This document shows, piece by piece, positions 45,435 through 54,996 of a DNA stretch of 64,000 nt. Below the pieces are notes generated by a model. The model saw only the letters and a program-made list of their open reading frames with translations. It searched no databases and was not told the origin of the DNA. A program made the translations under genes and the position numbers. Location: assembly GCA_001829785.1 (NCBI GenBank), contig MICF01000005.1, positions 62,001 to 126,000 on the forward strand, written 5' to 3'. Source of the DNA: Sulfurimonas sp. RIFOXYD12_FULL_33_39. Lineage in GTDB: Bacteria > Campylobacterota > Campylobacteria > Campylobacterales > Sulfurimonadaceae. Each line of letters opens with the position of its first letter. The first letter of the stretch is position 1.

Positions 45435-46829
45435 TTAAGAGATAAAACTAAAAACTATAAATAGTACTAAAGCAATTCCCCAGCTAATAAACGCATATGG
45501 GAGTTGTGTATTTGTATGTTCAACAAGGTCACAATCACTAGCCATTGCGGCAATAATGGTAGTGTCGGATATTGGCGAGGAGTGGTCTCCAAAGACACCT
45601 CCTGAGATTGCCGCGCCTACACAAAGAGCAATGTTCGCATCCATTGAAGCAGCCATTGGCATAGCAATCGGAATCATAATACTAAATGTTCCCCAACTTG
45701 TTCCGGTTGAGAGAGAGATAAGAGAAGCAATTATAAAAATAACTGCGGCTAAAAAAATGACGTTTAAGTTTTGACTTACTAGTGAAGCCAAAAAATGACC
45801 AGTCTTTAGCTGAGTCGTAATCTCTCCTATGCCAAAAGCAAAAAGTAGTATAAACGCTATGGGCACTAACTTAAAACCGCCCAAAAAAGCAGTTTTGCTC
45901 CATACTGAGAGTGTCATGTTTTTTTTACCTACAAAATAAAAAAGTGTAAAAATAAGCGTAGTTAACATAGTATAAAAAATAGAACTGGAACCGCTCCCTT
46001 TTAAAATATCGCCATTACCCGTTATATATAAAAAGATAAAAACGAAGAGTATCATTAAAAAAATAGGCAAAAGCATATAAAACATACTCTGCGATTTCTT
46101 ACTTATTACCTCTTCGTTTTTAGGCTTATGTTTTGCATTTTTCATAGCTCCTATGTCAATATTAAACCATATTGCTACAAATGTAACCAAAAGTGCCGCC
46201 ATTGCATAAAAGTTGTATAAAACCGATTTTAGCAATATATCCAAAGCATCAAAATTTATGCTATTTAGAGAAATTTGCGTTGTTATCAGACCTAAAAGAA
46301 GAGCGCCCCATCCATTTAAGATGATAAGGGAGCTAACAGGTGCGGCAGTAGAGTCACAGACAAAAGCCAGTTTTGCACTTGGAATTTTATATTTATAACA
46401 AAACGGCTTTCCGACCGCACCTGCAATTAGTGAGGTAATAGTTGATTCTATAAAGATGAAAATACCTATAACATAGCTTAACATCAAAGCAGAACGCGGA
46501 GATTTCACGACCCCTGTTTTATGTTGCATAAAATCTACAAAGCCATCAATTCCGCCTGATTTCTCAATAAGCTCCATAATACTTCCTACCAACACTGCAA
46601 AAATAAGTGTTTTTACTATCCAACCCTCTGATAACAGAGATGCAAAAAGTGTAAAAACTGCTTTTAGTGAAAGTAAAATAGAGAAGTCGTTCAATACAAA
46701 AGCACCCAGAACGATGCCGCTAAAAAGCGATAGCATTACATTTCTTGTGTATAACGCTAAAAAAATAGCAAAGAGCGAAGGAAGAAGAGAGAGTGCAGAA
46801 ATTTCTATATTAGCCAAATCAAAATTCAA
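45435..46829 (-). CDS. NhaC-family Na+/H+ antiporter
   Basis: 464 residues with about eleven to twelve membrane helices. GGIDGFVDFM, CDSTAAPVSSLIILNGWG, STGTSWGTFSIMIPIA and GGVFGDHSSPISDTTIIAA are typical of the NhaC/YqkI group, which exchanges Na+ or organic substrates for protons. The start is a TTG at 46829 overlapping the GNAT stop by 11 bases; no better codon is available before residue 30. With nhaA it gives the cell two unrelated sodium exporters. Confidence 0.88.
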   Translation of the reverse strand: MNFDLANIEISALSLLPSLFAIFLALYTRNVMLSLFSGIVLGAFVLNDFSILLSLKAVFTLFASLLSEGWIVKTLIFAVLVGSIMELIEKSGGIDGFVDFMQHKTGVVKSPRSALMLSYVIGIFIFIESTITSLIAGAVGKPFCYKYKIPSAKLAFVCDSTAAPVSSLIILNGWGALLLGLITTQISLNSINFDALDILLKSVLYNFYAMAALLVTFVAIWFNIDIGAMKNAKHKPKNEEVISKKSQSMFYMLLPIFLMILFVFIFLYITGNGDILKGSGSSSIFYTMLTTLIFTLFYFVGKKNMTLSVWSKTAFLGGFKLVPIAFILLFAFGIGEITTQLKTGHFLASLVSQNLNVIFLAAVIFIIASLISLSTGTSWGTFSIMIPIAMPMAASMDANIALCVGAAISGGVFGDHSSPISDTTIIAAMASDCDLVEHTNTQLPYAFISWGIALVLFIVFSFIS

Positions 46830-47442
46830 TAGATAATAAAACTAAACCGGCTCTACCAAAAATCTCTTTATACGCCTCACACTCTTTTTGTCTAACCTCT
46901 TTAAATCCAAGTTTTTTATAGTACAAAAGAGTCTCTAAAGAACCGATTTCAACAACTGTCTGCGCTATACGATAACCTTTTAATCTAGCATTTAAGAGAC
47001 TTTTATGCATAAGCGCTTTTAAAATTCCCACATCCATAAAGCCCTCTAGCTCTTCCATGTAGTCAAAAATAAGTGTTCTTGTATTGAGGCTAAATCCGCA
47101 AATATCCATAAGACCGAGATACTCACTCTGCTCGTCATCAATACCAATCTCATTTAAAGACGCTAAAAATACCTCTCTTGTTACAATCCTAGGCTCATAA
47201 CTACAAAGAGAACCTACACTTTTTCCGTCAATTTCTGCAATTAAAAAATTAGTGTAATGGCAACTATTCTTTGCCGTAGTGTTTGTTAATTTTTTTAAAT
47301 TATCTAAAATCTGCTCATCATTCGTAGTTTTAAAAATTAAATCGTAAACACCTATTTTTTTATCCGCTCTAGTGCTTTGTAATATCATCTGGGCTAAAAA
47401 AGAGGCATCGTCACTAGTAGCTTTTCTTATATTAATACTCAT
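46819..47442 (-). CDS. GNAT-family N-acetyltransferase
   Basis: 207 residues. The start INIRKATSDDASFLAQMILQ is typical of GNAT enzymes, and the C-terminal region has LLNARLKGYRIAQTVVEIGSLETLLYYKKLGFKEVRQKE, corresponding to the acetyl-CoA-binding helix and the YYKKLGF motif. Substrate is unknown. It is translationally coupled to the NhaC gene. Confidence 0.8.
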   Translation of the reverse strand: MSINIRKATSDDASFLAQMILQSTRADKKIGVYDLIFKTTNDEQILDNLKKLTNTTAKNSCHYTNFLIAEIDGKSVGSLCSYEPRIVTREVFLASLNEIGIDDEQSEYLGLMDICGFSLNTRTLIFDYMEELEGFMDVGILKALMHKSLLNARLKGYRIAQTVVEIGSLETLLYYKKLGFKEVRQKECEAYKEIFGRAGLVLLSIEF

Positions 47443-47504
47443 AAACCTTTTTCCATTTTTAAAAAATTAATCTGTTTCATATTTTGGTAATAGTAACATA
47501 CTTT

Positions 47505-48185
47505 ATGGTAAAAAGTTTCTTAATTCTTATAATTTGTCAAATCTTTGTTTTTGCAAGTGAGCAGATAGTTGTAGTTGTCGGTAAAGATTTCAGTTCTAAA
47601 AAAGCAATTCTTAATTGTTTTGAAGATAACAAAAGAGTTTTTGACTCAATTGAAGTTAATGTCGGCGAAGGTGGTTTTGGTTTTGGACTCGGGCATATAG
47701 CTCTTCAAAGTTCATCTGCAAAGCCTTTAAAATATGAAGGTGATAAAAAAGCACCCATAGGCATATTCACTCTTGATGCGATATTTGGTTATGAAAAAGA
47801 GATGAACACTAATATGCCCTATTTACATGCAGACAAAGAGCTAATCTGCGTGGACGATTCAGACTCTGTGTTTTACAATCAAATTATAAAAAAACCAAAA
47901 GTTTTACCAAAAAGTTTTGAAGAGATGAGAAGAGATGATGTTCAATATGAACTTGGTATAGTTGTAGGACATAATAAAGAGCAACTAAAGGGCAGAGGTT
48001 CTTGCATATTTATACATGTAGAAAAATCCGTAGATGCGCCGACGGCAGGATGCACTTCAATGAAATTAGAGGAGATTAGAAAAATAGTATCATGGCTGGA
48101 TAAGAGTAAAAACCCGATTTTGATACAAGTTACGAAATCGCAACTCAATCAAATATCTAAGTTATACCCAAATCTTAAATTTTAA
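47505..48185 (+). CDS. L,D-transpeptidase (YkuD family)
   Basis: 226 residues from the ATG at 47505, which begins a signal peptide (MVKSFLILIICQIFVFA); an upstream TTG lacks a ribosome site. The active-site block IFIHVEKSVDAPTAGCTSM has the His and catalytic Cys of YkuD domains. The enzyme crosslinks or trims peptidoglycan in the periplasm; in Campylobacterota related proteins (Pgp/Csd6-like) act as carboxypeptidases affecting cell shape. Overlaps argS tail-to-tail by 4 bases. Confidence 0.85.
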   Translation: MVKSFLILIICQIFVFASEQIVVVVGKDFSSKKAILNCFEDNKRVFDSIEVNVGEGGFGFGLGHIALQSSSAKPLKYEGDKKAPIGIFTLDAIFGYEKEMNTNMPYLHADKELICVDDSDSVFYNQIIKKPKVLPKSFEEMRRDDVQYELGIVVGHNKEQLKGRGSCIFIHVEKSVDAPTAGCTSMKLEEIRKIVSWLDKSKNPILIQVTKSQLNQISKLYPNLKF

Positions 48186-49777
48186 TCCTCTTCTTTGCTC
48201 ATATAATCTTTTGCGCGTATTCCCATTAAAGAGAGACCTACTCTAAGAGATAAGCCTACTAACATCAAGAGTTTAAGAAGTTTTGCTTCATCCTCGGTTC
48301 CGATTATTCTACAATCATAATAGAATTTATGAAGTGATGCGGCAAGTGATTTTAGATACTCCGGAAGCTTTTGAACCTGTCTTGAGCTAAAAGCATCATC
48401 AATAATTTCAGGCAGAAGCAACGCGTCAAACATTAACATGTCGGCATTTTCATCCAAATTTTTTAAGTTAGCCGACATAATCTCATCTTCGCTTAAATCA
48501 CTTTTTGAGATAATAGTTTTAATTCTCGCATGCGCATATTGAATATAAAAAATAGGATTTGAACTATCTTGCTTTTTAAACTCTGCTAAATCAAATTCTA
48601 GCGCCGTGTCACTTTTTTTTGAAGCAAAAATAAATCTAAGTGCATCTGAACCGATTTCATCTACTATGTCGCTCATAAGTATTACGTTACCTGCTCGTTT
48701 ACTCATTTTGTACGGTTCGCCGTCTTTTAAAAGGCTTACCATCTGAGAAAGAAGAACTTCAAGTTTAGAACTATCATAACCCAAAAATTCTACGGCAGCT
48801 TTTACTCTTGCGATATATCCGTGATGGTCGGCTCCCCAGATATTTATATAGTGGTCATAGCCTCGTTCAAATTTTTGGTTATGATAAACGATATCTCCGG
48901 CAAGATATGTAGGGCGCCCATCTTCACGGACTACTACTCTGTCCGCATCATCGCCTTTGAGTAATGAAGCAATGAATAACTTCTCTTCTTTTTTATAGAT
49001 ACCATCGCCCATTTTTAGCATAACTCTATCCCAGTCATCGTATAAAGAGGACTCATAAACAAAAGTATCAAAAAAAATATTCGTATCGCCTAAATCTTTT
49101 TTGATAATCTCCATAACACCGTCTTTAGCCCAGATAGCAAGCTCTTTTTGACGAGATTCATCACTTAGTATCTCTTTGCCGAACTTTAAAACAGCTTCAT
49201 TCGCAAGCGGCTCTAAATAGTCACCGCGATAATAGCTCTGCGGATATTCAACACTCTCTTTAAGTATATTTTCACGTCCGTATAGTTGAATAGAAAGACC
49301 CAGTAAATCTATCTGATTTCCCGCATCGTTAACATAATACTCTGCTGTTATATCATAACCTAAATGAAGTGCAAGTCTGTAAAGAGTATCACCGTAAACT
49401 GCGCCTCTGGCATGACCTATATGAAGAGGACCTGTCGGATTTGCGCTAACAAACTCTAAAAGAATTTTCTCTTTTTTTTCTTGTTTTGCAAAATCATTTT
49501 GATTTTCAAGTGCCCAAGTTGCATACTCATTTAAAAAATTTTCACTTAAACGAAAATTGAGATAACCTTTTAGCGACTCAACACTGCTAAATATTTCGGA
49601 TTCGTTAAATGAGGATGCCAATTCCTCGGCAATTTTCATAGGAGACTCTCTAAGCTCCTTTGCCAATGAAAAGGCTATCGGTGTAGCAAAGTGACCGAAT
49701 GAGCGGTCACGAGGCTTTTCTAAAACAACTTCACGACCAAACTTTTCGCGCAAAAGCGCCGATACTCGTTGTTTCAA
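48182..49777 (-). CDS. argS: Arginyl-tRNA synthetase
   Basis: 531 residues. Class I motifs GPLHIGHARGA (near residue 116) and KMSKRAGN (near 357) are present, and the start KFGREVVLEKPRDRSFGHFATP is typical of Campylobacterota ArgS. The start must be the TTG at 49777, since an in-frame stop lies two codons upstream and no ATG follows near. It lies 3 bases after tatA, in the conserved fliR-acidic protein-gmk-tatA-argS series. Confidence 0.96.
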   Translation of the reverse strand: MKQRVSALLREKFGREVVLEKPRDRSFGHFATPIAFSLAKELRESPMKIAEELASSFNESEIFSSVESLKGYLNFRLSENFLNEYATWALENQNDFAKQEKKEKILLEFVSANPTGPLHIGHARGAVYGDTLYRLALHLGYDITAEYYVNDAGNQIDLLGLSIQLYGRENILKESVEYPQSYYRGDYLEPLANEAVLKFGKEILSDESRQKELAIWAKDGVMEIIKKDLGDTNIFFDTFVYESSLYDDWDRVMLKMGDGIYKKEEKLFIASLLKGDDADRVVVREDGRPTYLAGDIVYHNQKFERGYDHYINIWGADHHGYIARVKAAVEFLGYDSSKLEVLLSQMVSLLKDGEPYKMSKRAGNVILMSDIVDEIGSDALRFIFASKKSDTALEFDLAEFKKQDSSNPIFYIQYAHARIKTIISKSDLSEDEIMSANLKNLDENADMLMFDALLLPEIIDDAFSSRQVQKLPEYLKSLAASLHKFYYDCRIIGTEDEAKLLKLLMLVGLSLRVGLSLMGIRAKDYMSKEED

Positions 49778-49780
49778 AAG

Positions 49781-50026
49781 TTACGCTTGTGTTGTAGTTT
49801 TTGGAGTTTCTGACGATGCCGTAGTTTCGCTAGATTCTACTTTTTTTGTAGTATCACTCTGAGCAGTTTTTATATCTTCATCATTATCTTCGTTTTTCAT
49901 CTCAGCTTTAAAATTTTTGATTCCCTTGCCGATGCCTTTCGCTAATTCAGGTATCTTTTTAGCTCCAAATAATAAAACCACTATTGCTAATATTACTAAT
50001 AATTCTTGTCCACTTGGCATTCCCAT
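49781..50026 (-). CDS. tatA: Twin-arginine translocase subunit TatA/E
   Basis: 81 residues: one N-terminal membrane helix ([29 protein letters not shown]) with the FG hinge and amphipathic helix of TatA, then an acidic and Thr/Ser-rich tail. It forms the pore of the Tat pathway for folded proteins. AAGGAGTAG precedes the ATG. TatB and TatC are not in this window. Confidence 0.95.
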   Translation of the reverse strand: MGMPSGQELLVILAIVVLLFGAKKIPELAKGIGKGIKNFKAEMKNEDNDEDIKTAQSDTTKKVESSETTASSETPKTTTQA

Positions 50027-50113
50027 ATCTACTCCTTATGTAAATTAAGTCAGAAATTATAGCCAAGTTTGCTGTAACTTCTCTTATCATATCCTATATT
50101 TAATAGAGCTATT

Positions 50114-50743
50114 TTATATATCTTCTATATCTTCCCATCTTTGAACAAAATCATTTATCTCGTTACTAGGAATTTTAACTCTAGCCGCATTTGCTATAAC
50201 CTTTAATGTGTCTGCTGCTTCTTGTAGATTATCATTAACGATAAGAAAATCATATTCACTAATTCTTTGTATCTCTCTTTTTGCCATATGAATACGACGC
50301 TCAATTACCTCTTTTGAATCCGTTGAGCGAGCTTCTAGACGTTTTTTAAGTTCTGAAAGTGTCGGTGGAGATATAAATACCGATGTAGTGATATCTCCAA
50401 GTCTGCTGGTTACATATGTATTTCCCTGCACATCTATATCAAAGAGAACTAGCTTACCTGCATGCAGTGCCTCTTTTACAGGCTTTATTGATGTTCCGTA
50501 ATAGTTTCCGTGTACAAATGCGTACTCTAAAAAATTATCTTCTTCAATATCTTTTTTAAATACTTCTTCGTTTACAAAATGATAGTCAACGCCGTCCAAC
50601 TCACCATCTCGTATCGGACGAGTTGTGGTTGAAATAGAAAAATAACACTCTCCTATGTCATTAATTATCTCCTTAAGCAAAGAGCTTTTTCCTGCTCCGC
50701 TAGGGCCAGAAAGAACCAATATCGCACCTGATTTGTTATTCAC
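50114..50743 (-). CDS. gmk: Guanylate kinase
   Basis: 209 residues. Walker A SGPSGAGKSS lies at about 11-20 and the GMP-binding STTTRPIRDGELDGVDYHFV follows. It phosphorylates GMP to GDP. It starts with GTG at 50743, overlapping the stop of the acidic-protein gene (TAGTG), with GGTGATGAG as ribosome site. Confidence 0.96.
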   Translation of the reverse strand: MNNKSGAILVLSGPSGAGKSSLLKEIINDIGECYFSISTTTRPIRDGELDGVDYHFVNEEVFKKDIEEDNFLEYAFVHGNYYGTSIKPVKEALHAGKLVLFDIDVQGNTYVTSRLGDITTSVFISPPTLSELKKRLEARSTDSKEVIERRIHMAKREIQRISEYDFLIVNDNLQEAADTLKVIANAARVKIPSNEINDFVQRWEDIEDI

Positions 50744-52158
50744 TACTCATCACCTAAAGTTATATTGATATTTATTTTCATACCTTTTAATGAAGCAGCA
50801 ACATCTTCATTTGCAAGAGCTTTTAAGAGTTTTTTCAGAGCTTCAACCCCTTTGTTCTCACTACTGTTTAATGCACTCTTTTCTTCTTCAAAATTTAATG
50901 TACTACTTGCTTCTTCAAAATCTTCCTCTAAGCCAAAATCATCTTCATTTTTTTGTACTTCATCAACTTCTTTCTCATTGACTTTTTCACCAATTGCCAG
51001 TTTTAAATCCCTGCTTGTTAAAGAACCAATATCCAATAGTATATCCCCATCTATTTCACTTTGTAAATCTTCATCACTTAACTCTTCTACTGCACTTTGA
51101 ATCTGAGATTCCAAATCCTCAAGCTCATTATCAGCTTTATCAGAATCTAGTTCAAAATCATCAAAATCATCGACTGTTTTCTCATCTGATTTATCTTCTA
51201 GTTCTAAATCATCTTCATCATCTTCAAATCCCAAATCTTCATCTAGGGTGTCACTCTTTTCATCAAGCTTTTCATCATCCTCTTCACTTAAGTCAAGTTC
51301 TAAATCATCAAAATCATCGGCTATTTTCTCATCTTTTTGTTCTGCTTCTACATGTTGTTTTTCACTTGATTCATCTTCTAGCTCTAAATCATCTTCCAAG
51401 CCTAAATCTTCATCTAACTCATCAAATTTGCTATCTCTATCAGCAGTTTCAAGTTCTAAATCATCAAATTCTAAACTATCATCATCCTCTAGGGTCTCAT
51501 CTTCCAATATTTCATCGTCGGCATCAGTTTCATCTAAAAGATTTTTTACTTCATTGAGTTCATCCTTATCAAGAACACCGTCATCTTTATCTTCATCTAA
51601 CAATAAATCTTCATCAAGTTCATCTAACTCATCAAGCTCGTCAATATCTTCTAAATCCATATCTTTATCATGCATCTCATTTAAATCTATATCATTTAGC
51701 TCTGCTTTATCTTCGGACTCAAGTGCATCATCTATTATGTTGTCAAGTTCGCTAAAATCATCAATATTCACAAAATTATCATCTTCATCATTCTCATCAT
51801 TAAATACATCTATTTTATCAATATTGCTTGAATTTATATTGGCCCCTTTTCCAAAAGATATAAACAACTCAACCAAGTCCGTAGGCAAAAAAGGTTTTTT
51901 TATAATTTTAGTGAAACTATCAACAACCTTAGCATCTTTTGAACATATATACAGAGATTTATTAAATCCTGTTTTATCCTTTAGCTCTTGCATAACCCCT
52001 TCGTCATATAGAGCATCATCAATAATTAAAAGATCATAATTTTTGGACTCCACTGCATCAAGACTTTCTACTGCAGTTAAATCGTTTGATGTCTTCTGCG
52101 CACTTAGGGTTACTAACTTGTTAACAACCGGATTATTGTTTAAAAGCAATATTTTCAT
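50743..52158 (-). CDS. Highly acidic protein with receiver-like N-terminus, fliR-gmk locus
   Basis: 471 residues from the ATG at 52158 (GGGAAAG upstream); the frame could begin at 52191 but no ribosome site is seen there. Residues 1-110 look like a receiver domain (MKILLLNNNPVVNKL, LLIIDDALYD, IIKKPFLPTDL), though the acidic pair at the start is replaced by Asn. The following ~280 residues are extraordinarily rich in Asp, Glu and Leu with repeats such as DELDELDE and LELED. The C-terminus (ALANEDVAASLKGMKININI) is ordered. A comparable highly acidic protein lies between fliR and gmk in Campylobacter. Function unknown; a flagellar or chaperone role is possible. Confidence 0.7.
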   Translation of the reverse strand: MKILLLNNNPVVNKLVTLSAQKTSNDLTAVESLDAVESKNYDLLIIDDALYDEGVMQELKDKTGFNKSLYICSKDAKVVDSFTKIIKKPFLPTDLVELFISFGKGANINSSNIDKIDVFNDENDEDDNFVNIDDFSELDNIIDDALESEDKAELNDIDLNEMHDKDMDLEDIDELDELDELDEDLLLDEDKDDGVLDKDELNEVKNLLDETDADDEILEDETLEDDDSLEFDDLELETADRDSKFDELDEDLGLEDDLELEDESSEKQHVEAEQKDEKIADDFDDLELDLSEEDDEKLDEKSDTLDEDLGFEDDEDDLELEDKSDEKTVDDFDDFELDSDKADNELEDLESQIQSAVEELSDEDLQSEIDGDILLDIGSLTSRDLKLAIGEKVNEKEVDEVQKNEDDFGLEEDFEEASSTLNFEEEKSALNSSENKGVEALKKLLKALANEDVAASLKGMKININITLGDE

Positions 52159-52208
52159 TCTGGACTTTCCCTTTGGAGGCTCTTTTGGCATTATTGTATC
52201 AAAAAAAC

Positions 52209-52973
52209 CTAAAAAAACATCTCTAAAAAGTTGAATGCTTCTTGCATTTGTCCCTTAAGTATTAACATTGTTGCACTAAATGTCGCAATTAACACAACAA
52301 ACGAAACTGCTATTTTAATAGGAAAACCGATAACAAGAAGATTGAATTGAGGCATCGTTTTCATTAACATTCCAAAAATAACGTCTGCTAGCCATGATAG
52401 TGCGGTTATAGGAAAAGCTATCATAAAGCCGACCATAAACATATTTGACGTAGCTTTTATAATATAGTTAAATAGATTTTCACTCATAATAAACCCGCCA
52501 AGCGGTATCTTCTGCAAAGAGCCGTCTATAAAAAGCAACATCCAGTGATGCATATCAATTGAGAAGAGAATCATAAGTGCCATGAGAGATAAAAACTGAG
52601 AGATTATGGGCATCGAAATCCCTGATTGAGGATCAATCGCACTTGCCATAGAAAAACCCATCATAAATGATATCTGCCCGCCTGCGAATGTTATGACATT
52701 AAAAGCGATTTGAAGAATTGTTCCTATTGCTAAGCCAAAAAGAAGTTCACTTAAAATTGCGAGAACTATGCTTGGCATCGTGATCGGTATCTGCAAAGGG
52801 GGCATTGAGGAGTAAAATACTATTGAGAAAAAAAATGCCATAGAGGCTTTTAATGATATGGGTATGCTGTTATGTGAAAATATAGGCACAGCCATAAAAA
52901 GTGCGCCGAATCTAAAAAACAAAAGGATAAAACCTACTACATAAGCATCACTAAAAACCTGAGGCCAACCCAT
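52209..52973 (-). CDS. fliR: Flagellar export apparatus protein FliR
   Basis: 254 residues with about five to six membrane helices. FRFGALFMAVPIF, SELLFGLAIGTILQIAFNVITFAGGQISFMMGFSMASAIDPQSG and the C-terminal LKGQMQEAFNFLEMFF fit FliR, a core part of the flagellar type III export gate with FliP and FliQ. This indicates a flagellated cell. It is followed after 50 bases by the acidic-protein gene. Confidence 0.94.
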   Translation of the reverse strand: MGWPQVFSDAYVVGFILLFFRFGALFMAVPIFSHNSIPISLKASMAFFFSIVFYSSMPPLQIPITMPSIVLAILSELLFGLAIGTILQIAFNVITFAGGQISFMMGFSMASAIDPQSGISMPIISQFLSLMALMILFSIDMHHWMLLFIDGSLQKIPLGGFIMSENLFNYIIKATSNMFMVGFMIAFPITALSWLADVIFGMLMKTMPQFNLLVIGFPIKIAVSFVVLIATFSATMLILKGQMQEAFNFLEMFF

Positions 52974-53019
52974 TGCTACATCTTGCTAGGCAGAAAAGTT
53001 TTACATGTAATAAAAAATA

Positions 53020-53664
53020 TCACTTGATTATCTTTAATTCTTTATTTACAAGTTTATAAACTTTGTTGCATTTGTGTGCTAGCTCCTCATCATGAGTTAC
53101 TAATATCATACCTGCACTATTTTTTTGTATATACTCAAAAAAGATGTCCATAACCTCATTTGCTGTAAATTTATCTAAATTGCCTGTTGGCTCATCCACA
53201 AAAAGTATGCGAGGTTTTTTTGTTAAAACTCTTGCAATCGAAACCCTTTGCTGCTGTCCTCCCGAGAGTTCCGTTACTTTTTGATTTATTGCTTCATCAA
53301 TTTTTAATCTCTTTAGGAGTTCTTTGTCTATGTTCTGATTTGAAAGAATTGCAGCCACCTCAAGATTTTCAATTCCGCTAAAACCTTTAAAAAGATAGTG
53401 AGACTGAAAAACAAGGCCAAGCTCGTCTCTTTTTATTTGAGACAATCTTTTTTTACTCATATCGGCTACATCTTCGCCGAATATGCTTACACTTCCCTCA
53501 TCAGGCTTTAAAAGGGTTGATAGGATATTAAGCAGAGTAGATTTTCCGCTCCCGCTTATACCGATAATAGAGATTGACTCTCCCTCTTCTAAATCCAGCG
53601 ATATATCGGAAAATAGCTCATAATCAAAACGATGTGATAAATTTTTTGCAGATAATAAATTCAT
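53020..53664 (-). CDS. ABC transporter ATPase of the LolD/MacB type
   Basis: 214 residues. Walker A GISGSGKST (near 36), Q-loop VFQSHYLFKGFSGIENLEVA, signature LSGGQQQRV (near 133) and Walker B ILFVDEPTGNLD (near 155). The FxGxENLEVA segment and short length fit LolD-like ATPases of lipoprotein release or MacB-type exporters. No permease gene adjoins, so the partner must be elsewhere. Located 46 bases upstream of fliR in the same direction. Confidence 0.9.
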   Translation of the reverse strand: MNLLSAKNLSHRFDYELFSDISLDLEEGESISIIGISGSGKSTLLNILSTLLKPDEGSVSIFGEDVADMSKKRLSQIKRDELGLVFQSHYLFKGFSGIENLEVAAILSNQNIDKELLKRLKIDEAINQKVTELSGGQQQRVSIARVLTKKPRILFVDEPTGNLDKFTANEVMDIFFEYIQKNSAGMILVTHDEELAHKCNKVYKLVNKELKIIK

Positions 53665-53682
53665 AAAAGGATTATAGCTAAT

Positions 53683-54879
53683 TTAATTGCAAAATATCTT
53701 TTTACACCCTTTGCGAGAGCGAATATCTAACTTTCTTGCATAAACTCTCTCAACAAGTTTTTTCATAATATATGCAAAATAACCGTCTAAATATATACCG
53801 AAAATCTTAGAGACTGCATACCCTCTTCCTAGTGCTATCAAAATGCCACGTGACTTTATTTTATGTTTGATTAAAGGTTGGTTGTTAATTAGATTTCTTA
53901 TATTTTTTGAACAAATCTCCGCCATCTGTTCTGCAGTATCCGCTGTGGGAGCGACTACTTTATCTTTATTATATATAGTAGTGCAATCACCTATTGCAAA
54001 TACTTCATCATAGCCTTTTACCTGTAGATATTCATTTGAAACTATATAACCCTTTTGATTTTTTTCCATCAAGAGATTATTTATCAATGAACTAGGCTCT
54101 ATTCCGCCTGCATATATCATAAAATCCATATCCATTATCTCGCCGCAACTTAATTTAACGCTATTTGCAGTTACTTCTACTACTTTTCTTTGGCTCTTTA
54201 TAACTATTCCAAGCTCTCGTAATCTTTTATCTGTTTTATCGACAAGTACTTTATCAAGCCCCTCCAAAACATGTTTGCCAGAATTTATAAGTACTATATT
54301 TAACTTTCTGCATATAAAATTATTATTATTGTAAAACTCACGTGAATATGATGCCATTTGTGCCGCAATTTCTACTCCGCTAAGCCCCGCACCGGCAATA
54401 ACTATATTTAAAGCTGAACAACTAGCTCCGCTCTCTTGAACTCTATTAAATAGAGACATCTCAAATTTTTGTTTAAAATACATGGCATGACTAAGTGATT
54501 TAATGCCGTGAGCATATGTACTTAACCCCTTAACGTCAGCAATTAATTTTGTACGTGCACCGACAGCTATTATTAAATAATCATAACTATATCTTTGAAC
54601 CGTAGTAATTACTTTCTTGTGTGTAAAATCAACGTTGCTAACTTTTTGTTTTAAAAAAGTTACGTTATTATCAAAACCGCTGCAAAATGTAAAAAGATCA
54701 ACACTTACCTGTGCAAAATCTTCCTCATTTGCTATAAGATCGTAAACATCGGTCTGCATAAAATGGTATGGATTTTTATCAAAAAGTAGAATTTCGTTTT
54801 GAGGGTTTTTTGACAATCTCTCGACACTGCGTAAACCTGCATAACCACCGCCAATAACAATAATCTTATTTTTTTTCAA
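53683..54879 (-). CDS. NDH-2/sulfide-quinone-reductase-like NAD(P)/FAD oxidoreductase
   Basis: 398 residues. Two dinucleotide-binding motifs are present: IIVIGGGYAGLRSVERL at the N-terminus and IVIAGAGLSGVEIAAQM near 165. VFAIGDCTT near 300 is the second FAD contact. The layout fits type II NADH dehydrogenases; the C-terminus is basic with an amphipathic helix suited to membrane association. Sulfide:quinone reductase would need a catalytic Cys pair, which is not clear here. TTG start at 54879 with AAAGGTCGG upstream. The position between tsf and the ABC gene appears to be an insertion compared with Campylobacter. Confidence 0.78.
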   Translation of the reverse strand: MKKNKIIVIGGGYAGLRSVERLSKNPQNEILLFDKNPYHFMQTDVYDLIANEEDFAQVSVDLFTFCSGFDNNVTFLKQKVSNVDFTHKKVITTVQRYSYDYLIIAVGARTKLIADVKGLSTYAHGIKSLSHAMYFKQKFEMSLFNRVQESGASCSALNIVIAGAGLSGVEIAAQMASYSREFYNNNNFICRKLNIVLINSGKHVLEGLDKVLVDKTDKRLRELGIVIKSQRKVVEVTANSVKLSCGEIMDMDFMIYAGGIEPSSLINNLLMEKNQKGYIVSNEYLQVKGYDEVFAIGDCTTIYNKDKVVAPTADTAEQMAEICSKNIRNLINNQPLIKHKIKSRGILIALGRGYAVSKIFGIYLDGYFAYIMKKLVERVYARKLDIRSRKGCKKIFCN

Positions 54880-54996
54880 AACCGACCTTTGCTTTATTTT
54901 GAAAAATTATAGCATTTTATTTTTATTAAGTTAAGTATTGTAAATTATTTGATTTTTTTAATGAGGAGTTTTTTTAAATAGGGTAAGGAAAAATCC

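Noticed and set aside
50765..52039. Long plus-strand frames rich in Ser, Leu and His opposite the acidic-protein gene
   Set aside because: They are the antisense of Asp/Glu codon runs (GAT/GAA read as ATC/TTC and so on); low complexity, no ribosome sites.
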